DNA from: an uncultured Holophagaceae bacterium
Lineage (GTDB): Bacteria; Acidobacteriota; Holophagae; Holophagales; Holophagaceae
Length of the DNA: 5,889 nt
Reading direction: 5' to 3'
Assembly: GCA_903919165.1 (NCBI GenBank)
Contig: CAIXHJ010000053.1
Span: forward strand, 1-5,889
A program made the translations under genes and the position numbers. Position 1 is the first letter of the stretch. Every line of letters begins with the position of its first letter. The notes beneath the pieces are model-generated. The model had not been told where the DNA came from and searched no databases. It saw nothing but the letters and a program-made list of their open reading frames with translations. Positions 1 through 5,523 of the stretch are shown piece by piece.

Positions 1-277
1 CACGCCTATCCGACACCACGAAGGTCGGGTCGGTGGGCACGTTCCTGCGAAAGGGTTTCTCGCCCAGGACCAGGCCGCGGATGAAGGGTGTGACGAGCTT
101 CCCGAGAAAGACCTGCTTCGTGGGCAGGTCCCCCGTCACCGCCTCCAGTCCGATGGCGCAATGGAGGAGCATCTGCGCGGGATCCATCTTGCCCCACTGG
201 CGCCTGGCGTCCGGTTCGAGGGTCGCCAGACGCCGCGACAAGGATTCCCGATCGGTGGGGTTGAACAGGGATTTCAT
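1..277 (-). CDS. DUF1569 (DinB/YfiT-like superfamily) protein, 3' end cut off
   Basis: This is a partial leftward gene. The first 92 codons are present and the C-terminus runs off the left edge. The protein begins MKSLFNPTDRESLSRRL and continues with QWGKMDPAQMLLHC (about residues 27-40) and LGEKPFRRNVPTDP (about 71-84). I recognise these as the conserved blocks of DUF1569 proteins: a short helix, a W-G-K-M block leading into a helix with a conserved His (H39), then a K-P-x-R-R-N-x-P-T segment. The family is related to DinB/YfiT four-helix proteins, in which histidines often bind a metal. No reaction is established for it, so no function is assigned. The ATG at 277-275 is preceded by GAAGGAG at a normal distance, which supports the start. 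It is probably the last visible gene of the leftward cluster, 85 bp after the small acidic gene. Confidence 0.85.
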   Translation of the reverse strand, partial: MKSLFNPTDRESLSRRLATLEPDARRQWGKMDPAQMLLHCAIGLEAVTGDLPTKQVFLGKLVTPFIRGLVLGEKPFRRNVPTDPTFVVSDRR

Positions 278-362
278 CGTCCTTCTCCTTCACCAGAATT
301 CCGTTCATCGCTCCAGAACATCATCCGGCCGAGGCCGGGCGGTGTTCGGGAGATGGCAGAAG
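278..362 (-). other. Short intergenic gap with a GC-rich hairpin
   Basis: This 85-bp gap separates the small acidic gene from the DUF1569 gene. It contains the inverted repeat CCGGC-CGAG-GCCGG at 325-338, a 5-bp stem with a 4-base loop. On the leftward strand the stem is followed by ATGATGTT, not a T-run, so it does not look like an intrinsic terminator. The ribosome-binding site of the DUF1569 gene (AAGGAG) occupies the end nearest 277. I see no other gene or clear promoter here. Confidence 0.4.
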
Positions 363-590
363 CTAGACGGGTTCGAACCCCTCATCCCGCAGGAAGTCCC
401 GGGCGTCTTCGGGATCCCCGAACCGGGCGACGACCATGTCGCCTTCATTTCCGTCCCCGTCCAGGGCGTCGAGGCTGTTCCGTTCCCGGATCACGCAGGC
501 CCCGCCGATCTCGTCCAGTCCGAACTGCACCAGTTCCCGGATGACGCCATGTTCATCCCGCCATAGTTCAACGTGCAGGTCCGTACCCAT
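363..590 (-). CDS. Small acidic orphan protein, 75 aa
   Basis: I do not recognise this protein. It is 75 residues long, with 20 Asp/Glu against 7 Arg and no Lys, so it should be strongly acidic and cytosolic. There is no signal peptide or membrane segment. It opens MGTDLHVELWRDEHGVIREL, which looks like a beta-strand, turn and strand, and ends in a probable helix, FGDPEDARDFLRDEGF (about residues 57-72). It is likely a real gene: the ATG at 590-588 has a textbook Shine-Dalgarno GGAGG (600-596) at a good distance, it lies on the same strand as its neighbours, and it fits in a 36-bp gap after the cNMP/FHA gene. A hairpin (601-631) abuts its ribosome-binding site and could influence its translation. 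No function is inferred. Confidence 0.7.
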   Translation of the reverse strand: MGTDLHVELWRDEHGVIRELVQFGLDEIGGACVIRERNSLDALDGDGNEGDMVVARFGDPEDARDFLRDEGFEPV

Positions 591-600
591 CTGTTCCTCC

Positions 601-631
601 CTTAGCTTCGCCGTGCACCGGAAAAGCTAAG
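601..631 (-). promoter_or_regulatory. Hairpin overlapping the cNMP/FHA stop codon and abutting the next RBS
   Basis: CTTAGCTT (601-608) and AAGCTAAG (624-631) form a perfect 8-bp inverted repeat. Inside it a further 3-bp CCG/CGG pairing leaves a small loop. The stop codon of the cNMP/FHA gene (629-627) lies in one arm. On the leftward mRNA the other arm ends exactly where the GGGAGGA ribosome-binding site of the next gene begins. It is not followed by a U-run on that strand, so it is a candidate translational-coupling or mRNA-stability structure and not a terminator. Confidence 0.45.
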
Positions 632-1349
632 TCTTTTCGAAGAACAGGACCACCATTCCGAAGCCCAGGCGGTCGCCTTGTTTCAGTTCCCGGGGGTCAC
701 CGGGCTGAATGCGTTCGCCGCGCACGAAGGTCCCATTGGCCACGCCTGGCTCCTCCAGCAGGAAGTAGCGGCCATGCTCACAGAGGATGCGGGCATGGCG
801 GCGCGAAACACTCAGGTTGTGGTCCTCGACCGTCAGGTCAATATCGGGATGGACTCCCGTGGTGGGATCAAACCGCCCAATGAGGGATCCGTGCGACAGG
901 ATCGGGTAGGGTTTGCCGCTGAGCACTGACACAAGGTTGGCCACGGGCGCTGAGGGGTCCTTGGGCGGACGGTTGGCGTCCAAGGCCTCGACCCGCTCTC
1001 CGAGTTCCCGGTGCCTCTGGGCGAGCCGCTGCATCATCTTCACGGACACTTCGGGATTCTGGCGGATCATCCGCAGGAAGGTGCCCCGGGTGATGGCGAT
1101 GAGATCTGAATCCTCCAGGGCCAGGGCCGTATGCTGGCGTGGGAGGGCCTCCAGAAGACTGCCCTCTCCGAAGAAGTCCCCCTTGGCGAGTTCCTCGACC
1201 CAATCTCCCTGGGGCTCCTCTGACACATACATGCGGATCTTGCCCGACAGGATGATGTACATCTGCTGGGCCATCTCCCCTTTGCGGAAAACAATCTCCC
1301 CTTCGCGGAAACGCAGCTTGCTTTGATCGATGAAGCTGGGTTCGGCCAT
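627..1349 (-). CDS. Cyclic-nucleotide-binding domain plus FHA domain protein
   Basis: This 240-residue protein has two recognisable domains and no DNA-binding domain. Residues about 12-118 are a Crp/cNMP-type beta-barrel: FREGEIVFRKGE at 14-25, YIILSGKIRMYV at 31-42, and the phosphate-binding cassette FGEGSLLEALPRQHTA at 60-75 with the key Glu (E62) and Arg (R71) kept. After a short Pro-rich linker (about 124-136), residues about 148-238 are a forkhead-associated domain with the signature residues IGR (157-159), SRRHA (182-186) and NGT (205-207), which in this family bind phosphothreonine. It could therefore sense a nucleotide and dock on a Ser/Thr-phosphorylated partner; ligand and partner are unknown. 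The reading frame is open 44 codons further upstream, but that extension has no domain character and overlaps msrC. The ATG at 1349 is preferred although its Shine-Dalgarno is weak. Confidence 0.88.
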   Translation of the reverse strand: MAEPSFIDQSKLRFREGEIVFRKGEMAQQMYIILSGKIRMYVSEEPQGDWVEELAKGDFFGEGSLLEALPRQHTALALEDSDLIAITRGTFLRMIRQNPEVSVKMMQRLAQRHRELGERVEALDANRPPKDPSAPVANLVSVLSGKPYPILSHGSLIGRFDPTTGVHPDIDLTVEDHNLSVSRRHARILCEHGRYFLLEEPGVANGTFVRGERIQPGDPRELKQGDRLGFGMVVLFFEKT

Positions 1350-1368
1350 GAGAGTCCCGGGGCTGTCT

Positions 1369-1384
1369 CCTAGGTTAACCCAGG
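1369..1384. promoter_or_regulatory. Imperfect palindrome upstream of the cNMP/FHA gene
   Basis: In the 55-bp gap between msrC and the cNMP/FHA gene the 16 bases CCTAGGTTAACCCAGG are palindromic except for one mismatched pair, with GGTTAACC as a perfect 8-bp core. It lies 20 bp before the ATG. This is a plausible operator-sized site, but it is short enough to occur by chance and no regulator can be named. Confidence 0.2.
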
Positions 1385-1404
1385 CCGCGCTCCGGGGTGA
1401 AACT

Positions 1405-1926
1405 TCACAGACCCGTCCTCGAGCCAAAGCACCGAGCCACCAGCTCCTCCAGGATCCGTGCCTCGGTGGCCGAGAACCCATCCAGGTAGGGGCAATCCAG
1501 GTCCAGCACCGCCGTCAGCCGCCCCCTGACCCTGACCGGAATCACCAGTTCGCTGCGGGTGGCTTCGTCGCAGGCGATGTGGCCGGGGAAGGCGTGAACA
1601 TCCGGCACCCGTTGCGTTAGCCCCGTCCGCGCGCAGGCGCCGCAGACGCCTTTTTCGAAGGGGATGCGGAGACAACCCATGCGGCCCTGGTAGGGACCCA
1701 CGGCCAGCATCCGCTCGCCGACACGGCGATAAAAGCCGCACCAGTTGGCCTGGGGGAGGGTCTCCCACAACAGGCAGGCCAAGCTGGCCTGGATCGCCAC
1801 CTCGTCCGACTCCCCTTCCAAAACAGCCTCGATCTGCGGCAGGGCTTCGCGCAGCCGCGCCACGCGTTCCCCCTCCGGCAGCAGGGTGCCCCGCGCCACC
1901 TGGGACAGCAGGATCCCCTCGCTCAT
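1405..1926 (-). CDS. msrC: Free methionine-(R)-sulfoxide reductase (fRMsr, GAF domain)
   Basis: This 173-residue cytosolic protein is a single GAF domain of the fRMsr type, which reduces free L-methionine-(R)-sulfoxide to methionine using thioredoxin-type reductant. Diagnostic stretches are NWCGFYR (61-67), GPYQGRMGCLRIPFEKGVCG (77-96) and VPDVHAFPGHIACDEATRSE (107-126). The three family cysteines appear as C85, C95 and C119; their spacing of 10 and 24 residues matches the catalytic and resolving cysteines of the E. coli enzyme (84, 94, 118). The acid patch after the last Cys and the LDLDCPYLDGF block (141-151) are also present. Length is normal for the family. The ATG at 1926 has GGAGG seven bases upstream. 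It would be the first gene of the leftward cluster and is divergent from lpxK. Confidence 0.93.
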   Translation of the reverse strand: MSEGILLSQVARGTLLPEGERVARLREALPQIEAVLEGESDEVAIQASLACLLWETLPQANWCGFYRRVGERMLAVGPYQGRMGCLRIPFEKGVCGACARTGLTQRVPDVHAFPGHIACDEATRSELVIPVRVRGRLTAVLDLDCPYLDGFSATEARILEELVARCFGSRTGL

Positions 1927-1952
1927 GGGTCCCCCTCCGTTACTCTGGATCC
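1927..1952. promoter_or_regulatory. 26-bp divergent gap between msrC and lpxK
   Basis: The two start codons are separated by 26 bp. The msrC Shine-Dalgarno (GGAGG read leftward) occupies part of it, and no convincing Shine-Dalgarno precedes lpxK. This is too short to contain two complete promoters, so the -35/-10 elements of one or both genes must lie inside the opposite coding sequence and may overlap. A weak -10-like TACTCT at 1941-1946 lies six bases before the lpxK ATG, which would permit a leaderless lpxK transcript, but the match is poor. Confidence 0.35.
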
Positions 1953-2981
1953 ATGTCCATTCTGCGCTATCTGGCGGCCCCGCTGTCCCCCCTCTACGGG
2001 GCGGTGGTGCGCGCCCGGAACCGGAGTTTCGATGCCCATCCCGAGCGGGCCGCGCGAGTGGGCGTCCCGGTGGTGTCCGTAGGCAACCTCAGCACCGGCG
2101 GAACCGGGAAAACCCCCCTGACGCTCTTCCTGGCGGAGAGTCTGGAGGCAGCCGGGTGGCGAAACGCGGTGCTTTCGCGGGGCTATGGCGGACGCCGGGA
2201 CGTGGATCCCATGAGCGTGGAACCGGACTCGAATCCTCGGCAGACAGGCGATGAACCCCTGCTCATGGCCCGCCGCCTGGGTCCCCACCGGGTGGTGGTG
2301 GGCCGGAAGCGCCATGCCGCCGCCCTGCGCGCGCTTTCCCAGCGACCGGATCTCCGCTGCCTGCTGCTGGACGATGGGTTCCAGCATCGGGCCCTTCATC
2401 GCGATCTGGATCTGCTCGTGCTGGACGGCGTCCGACGCTGGGGCAACGGGCGGGTGCTGCCCCTGGGCGACCTGCGGGAATCCATGGACAGCGTGGCGCG
2501 CGCCCACGCCCTGGTGGTGACTCGCGCCGCCCGTGTCCCTTCCCGCGGGGAGATCGAGGCATGGTGGTCCCGCCACGGGTCCGGCGGTCCCGTCTTCTGG
2601 TTGGATTTCGCCCTGCGCGATCTGCGCCGTTGGGATTCGGGAGAGTCGACCTCCCTGCCCCTCGCGGGAGCCGGCCCCGCCTTCGCCTGGTGCGGGCTCG
2701 GCCATCCCGAGGCCTTCTACGCCGACCTGCTGCTTGCCGGGCAGACTTGGGTCGGGTCGCACAGCTTTCCCGACCACCAGGGCCCATCCCCGGCGGACCT
2801 CCGAAGGCTGCAGAATCTGGCCAGGGCCGAGGACGCCGCTTGGATGGTCTGCACCGAGAAAGACGCTGTGAAGCTGACCGCCCACCATGCCAGAGTCTTG
2901 GAGATTCCGCTCTATGTGGCCGAGCAGCAGGTGGTCGGCGGAGAGCCGCTGCTCGCCTGGATCCTGGCTCATCTAGAGTGA
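1953..2981 (+). CDS. lpxK: Tetraacyldisaccharide 4'-kinase (lipid A synthesis)
   Basis: LpxK transfers the gamma-phosphate of ATP to the 4' position of tetraacyldisaccharide-1-phosphate, making lipid IVA at the inner face of the cytoplasmic membrane. The 342 residues are a normal length. Visible landmarks in order: an amphipathic/hydrophobic N-terminus (about 4-20) that would anchor to the membrane; the Walker A segment GNLSTGGTGKTP (44-55, K53); LSRGYGG (74-80); TGDEP (98-102), where D100 probably corresponds to the catalytic Asp of characterised LpxK; LLLDDGFQH (137-145); LPLGDLRES (169-177); HSFPDH (270-275); and TEKDAVKL (301-308). It stands alone between the divergent leftward cluster and the transporter genes, which have their own upstream region. 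No good Shine-Dalgarno is seen, but the start matches the usual family N-terminus. Its presence marks the host as lipid A-producing. Confidence 0.95.
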   Translation: MSILRYLAAPLSPLYGAVVRARNRSFDAHPERAARVGVPVVSVGNLSTGGTGKTPLTLFLAESLEAAGWRNAVLSRGYGGRRDVDPMSVEPDSNPRQTGDEPLLMARRLGPHRVVVGRKRHAAALRALSQRPDLRCLLLDDGFQHRALHRDLDLLVLDGVRRWGNGRVLPLGDLRESMDSVARAHALVVTRAARVPSRGEIEAWWSRHGSGGPVFWLDFALRDLRRWDSGESTSLPLAGAGPAFAWCGLGHPEAFYADLLLAGQTWVGSHSFPDHQGPSPADLRRLQNLARAEDAAWMVCTEKDAVKLTAHHARVLEIPLYVAEQQVVGGEPLLAWILAHLE

Positions 2982-2991
2982 GCGGGCCTCA

Positions 2992-3010
2992 ATGGCGTGG
3001 ATCCACCCAT
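2992..3010. promoter_or_regulatory. Palindromic site upstream of the transporter genes
   Basis: ATGG-c-GTGGA (2992-3001) faces TCCAC-CCAT (3002-3010), a 9-bp inverted repeat with one extra base in the left arm and a perfect 10-bp core, GTGGATCCAC. It sits just upstream of the candidate promoter for the binding-protein gene, where an operator would be expected. There is no loop or T-run, so it is not a terminator for lpxK. Chance cannot be excluded. Confidence 0.25.
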
Positions 3011-3014
3011 CATG

Positions 3015-3041
3015 TTGCGCTTAGATCCGGAGTGGTAGACT
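3015..3041 (+). promoter_or_regulatory. Candidate sigma70-type promoter for the transporter operon
   Basis: TTGCGC (3015-3020) and TAGACT (3036-3041), the latter preceded by TGG as in an extended -10, are separated by 15 bp in the gap between lpxK and the binding-protein gene. Matches are 3/6 and 4/6 and the spacing is short, so this is only the best candidate by eye. Confidence 0.25.
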
Positions 3042-3077
3042 TGCCACACCAGTCCACTTTAACCCAGCAACTCGAAT

Positions 3078-3081
3078 GGAG
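3078..3081 (+). promoter_or_regulatory. Shine-Dalgarno that selects the start at 3088
   Basis: Two in-frame ATGs lie 12 bp apart (3076 and 3088). GGAG at 3078-3081 is six bases before the second ATG, an ideal position, and overlaps the first, which has nothing comparable upstream (AGCAACTCGA). The second is therefore the likely start. Confidence 0.6.
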
Positions 3082-3087
3082 AGCGCC

Positions 3088-4335
3088 ATGCTCAGTCAAA
3101 CCATCTATGGATCCCTCATTCTCGCGGCCCTGGGCCTCCAGGCCGGGGACACCGTCAAGATCGCCCTCACGGGCCCCTTCTCCGGTGGATCGGCGCCCAT
3201 GGGCACTTCCACTCGGGACGGCGCCAAGCTGGCCATCGCCGAAATCAACGCGGCGGGCGGCATCCAGGTGGGTGCCAAGAAGATGAAGATCGAGATCATC
3301 GAGCGGGACGATGAAGCCAAGAATGAGCGCGGCGCCCTCATCGCCCAGGAGCTGGCCGCCATGGGGGACCTTTCGGGTGTGATCGGCACCGTCAACACCG
3401 GTATCTGCATGGCGGGCGACAAGCACCTGCAGGAGAAGGGGATCACCAAGATCATCTGCCCCGCCGCGGGTTCCGCCTCCATGACCCAATGGAGCAAGGC
3501 CGGCGTGAAGGACAACTCCATCTTCCGCTTCGCCGCCCACGACGGCATCCAGTCGGCCATGGTGGTCGAGGAGGCCATCAACCGCAAGTTCACCAAGGTG
3601 GCCGTCATCTTCGACTCCACCAACTATGGCGTGTCCGGCCGCGACGACATGCTGGATCAGATCAAGAAGCAGGGCGACAAGCTGACCGTGGTGGCCCAGG
3701 AGAAGTTCAACATCGGCGACAAGGACATGACCGCCCAGCTGCTGCGTGCCAAGTCCGCCGGGGCCGAGGCCATCCTGATCTGGGCCATCGGCCCTGAGCT
3801 GGCCGCCGTGTCCAACGGCGAGGCCAAGATCGGCTGGAAGGCGCCCCTCATCGGCGGCTGGACGCTGTCCATGTCCAACTTCATCGACAACGCCGGCAAG
3901 AACGGCAACGGCACCCTCATGCCCCAGACCTTCATCGAGGAGCCCATCACACCCAAGGCCAAGGCCTTCATCGATGGCTTCCACAAGACCTACAAGGTGG
4001 AGCGCATGCCTTCCGCCGTGGCCGCGGCCCAGGGCTACGACGCCGTCTACATCTTCGCCGCCGCCGTGAAGCAGGCGGGCACCACGGACACCCACAAGAT
4101 CAAGGAGGCCCTGGAGGATCTGAAGGAGCCCGTGAAGGGCGTCATCGCCACCTGGAACCACCCCTACACCAAGTGGGATCCGGCGGACGTGACCACCCAC
4201 GAGGCCTTCCGTCGCGAGCAGACCGTCATGGGCATGGTGCAGGACGGCCGGGTGGTCTTCGGTAACGAGGCGGACAAGGCCCGTCTCATCAAGGAGGCGA
4301 CCGGCACCACCCCAGCCAAGGGCAAGACCAAGTAG
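3088..4335 (+). CDS. livK: Branched-chain amino acid-type ABC transporter, periplasmic binding protein
   Basis: This is a 415-residue periplasmic binding protein of the LivJ/LivK (Peripla_BP_6, HAAT) group, which captures ligand and delivers it to the LivH/LivM permease. After a short hydrophobic leader (about residues 5-17) with probable cleavage after LQA (17-19), the mature protein starts DTVKIALTGPFSG, then GAKLAIAEINAAGGI (45-59), RDDEAKNE (63-70), a GTVNTG pocket loop (90-95), NYGVSG (159-164) and AQGYDAVYIFAAAVKQAG (314-331), all in usual order. The ligand cannot be told from sequence: leucine/isoleucine/valine, other amino acids, amides, urea or aromatic acids are all known for this family. 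The leader has no Arg or Lys, which is unusual, and there is no lipobox Cys. Codons are strongly biased to GCC, AAG and ATC, suggesting high expression. A terminator follows immediately. The liv symbol denotes family, not proven substrate. Confidence 0.9.
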   Translation: MLSQTIYGSLILAALGLQAGDTVKIALTGPFSGGSAPMGTSTRDGAKLAIAEINAAGGIQVGAKKMKIEIIERDDEAKNERGALIAQELAAMGDLSGVIGTVNTGICMAGDKHLQEKGITKIICPAAGSASMTQWSKAGVKDNSIFRFAAHDGIQSAMVVEEAINRKFTKVAVIFDSTNYGVSGRDDMLDQIKKQGDKLTVVAQEKFNIGDKDMTAQLLRAKSAGAEAILIWAIGPELAAVSNGEAKIGWKAPLIGGWTLSMSNFIDNAGKNGNGTLMPQTFIEEPITPKAKAFIDGFHKTYKVERMPSAVAAAQGYDAVYIFAAAVKQAGTTDTHKIKEALEDLKEPVKGVIATWNHPYTKWDPADVTTHEAFRREQTVMGMVQDGRVVFGNEADKARLIKEATGTTPAKGKTK

Positions 4336-4352
4336 GTCCCGAACCCGCCAAC

Positions 4353-4378
4353 CGGGGGGCTTCGGCCCCCCGCTTTTT
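4353..4378 (+). terminator. Intrinsic terminator with UUCG tetraloop inside the transporter operon
   Basis: CGGGGGGC (4353-4360) and GCCCCCCG (4365-4372) form a perfect 8-bp GC stem closed by a C(UUCG)G tetraloop, followed by CTTTTT. It begins 17 bp after the binding-protein stop codon and ends 16 bp before the livH start, leaving no room for a new promoter between. livH and livM must then depend on read-through, a normal way to make binding protein in excess over permease. Confidence 0.92.
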
Positions 4379-4394
4379 CCGAGACAGACCGGGC

Positions 4395-5273
4395 ATGAAT
4401 CCTTCGATCATCGGACAGATGGCGGTCAGCGGCGCCCTGATGGGGCTGGTCTATGCCCTCATCGCCTACGGCTTCCAGCTGACCTACGCCACCAGCAAGA
4501 GCATCAACTTCGGCCAGGGCGAACTGGTGATGGTCTCGGCCTTCTTCAGCCTCACCCTCACGAACCTGGGCCTGCCCTACTGGCTGATGGTGCCGGGCGG
4601 CCTCCTTTTCGGCGCGCTGATGGGACTGGTCGTGGAGCGCGCGGGGGTCCGGCTCGCCCTCGAGCAGAAGAGCGAGGGCTGGATCCTCCTCTCGATCATC
4701 ATCGGCCTCTTCTTCTTCTCGGCCGCCGAGAACATCTGGGGGCGCGATGACCGTCCCTTCCCCACGCCGATCTCGGCCGATCCCATCCACGTGCTGGGCG
4801 TGGACGTGACCCGGCTCGAACTGTCCGTGGCCGTGGGCGTGCTCGGCATCATGGGCCTCATCGAGCTGCTCAAGCGCCGCACCCTGCTGGGCAAGGCCTT
4901 CGAGGCGGTGTCCGCGGACCGCGACGCCGCCGAGCTCATGGGCATCTCCGCCACCCGCACGGTCATGCTCTCCTACGGGCTCTCCGGCGCCGTGGCCGCC
5001 CTGGCGGGCATCCTGGTCTCGCCCATCACCACCGTGGGCCCCACCATGGCCTCGGCCCTCATCCTCAAGGCCTTTTCCGTGGCCGTGGTGGCGGGCCTGG
5101 ATTCGGGCTTCGGCGTGGTGCTCATCGGCATGTTCCTGGGCGCGCTGGAAAGCCTGTCCAGCTTCTACCTGGGCAGCGGCTGGCGCGAGGCCCCGGGTCT
5201 CGTGCTGCTGATCCTCGCCCTGGCGGTGCGGCCCACGGGCGTGTTCGGCAAAGCCGTGATCCGGAAGGTTTGA
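4395..5273 (+). CDS. livH: Branched-chain amino acid-type ABC transporter permease, LivH family
   Basis: This 292-residue inner-membrane protein is almost entirely hydrophobic, with about eight likely membrane segments (near 8-30, 42-58, 63-83, 97-113, 141-158, 190-210, 224-256 and 266-279). Family landmarks are the N-terminal ALMGLVYALIAYGFQLTYATSKSINFGQGE (14-43), the cytoplasmic EAA-like coupling loop FEAVSADRDAAELMGI (169-184) that contacts the ATPase, and the terminal VRPTGVFGK (278-286). It would pair with LivM to form the translocation channel. The ATG at 4395 fits the family N-terminus, although its ribosome-binding site is weak, with only GGG close by. It lies just downstream of the intrinsic terminator, and its stop codon directly abuts the inverted-repeat element that separates it from livM. 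Confidence 0.93.
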   Translation: MNPSIIGQMAVSGALMGLVYALIAYGFQLTYATSKSINFGQGELVMVSAFFSLTLTNLGLPYWLMVPGGLLFGALMGLVVERAGVRLALEQKSEGWILLSIIIGLFFFSAAENIWGRDDRPFPTPISADPIHVLGVDVTRLELSVAVGVLGIMGLIELLKRRTLLGKAFEAVSADRDAAELMGISATRTVMLSYGLSGAVAALAGILVSPITTVGPTMASALILKAFSVAVVAGLDSGFGVVLIGMFLGALESLSSFYLGSGWREAPGLVLLILALAVRPTGVFGKAVIRKV

Positions 5274-5292
5274 GAGCCTGTTTCTCAGTGGG
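5274..5292 (+). repeat. Left terminal inverted repeat of the element
   Basis: This 19-bp arm is the exact reverse complement of the arm at 5524-5542 and directly follows the livH TGA. Confidence 0.95.
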
Positions 5293-5523
5293 ACGTGACC
5301 GCGTTGGAGGCCAGCTATGATGCACCGCAAGGAAGGGACCGCAGGGCAACGTGGTTCGTTGTTCAAGGGCCCTGACGCCGCGGGGCGCATGGCGGGTCCC
5401 AACCCGGAGGGCGTCTGGCGGCGGGCGGCTCGATCCTGCGTCAGCCTCGGTTCGCGTAGACCCACTACGCTGGAGCCTCGACTTCCTTGGCTCGATTGCC
5501 CGGCACCAGACGCGCGACCGCGC

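Noticed and set aside
6..308. Leftward 100-codon frame overlapping the left-edge gene
   Set aside because: A different frame on the same strand encodes clear DUF1569 motifs with a good ribosome-binding site; this one is Arg/Pro/Gly-rich without any motif.
1350..1481. 44-codon N-terminal extension of the cNMP/FHA protein
   Set aside because: It overlaps the 3' end of msrC, is Arg/Trp/Ser-rich without domain character, and the barrel domain begins naturally after the ATG at 1349.
1923..2972. Leftward open frame of 349 codons covering lpxK
   Set aside because: lpxK on the rightward strand has every family motif; the antisense frame has none and is explained by few stop codons in GC-rich DNA.
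3010..4200. Leftward open frame of 396 codons across the binding-protein gene
   Set aside because: It is a low-complexity Gly/His/Leu/Asp composition mirrored from GCC/AAG/ATC-rich codons of the real gene on the other strand.
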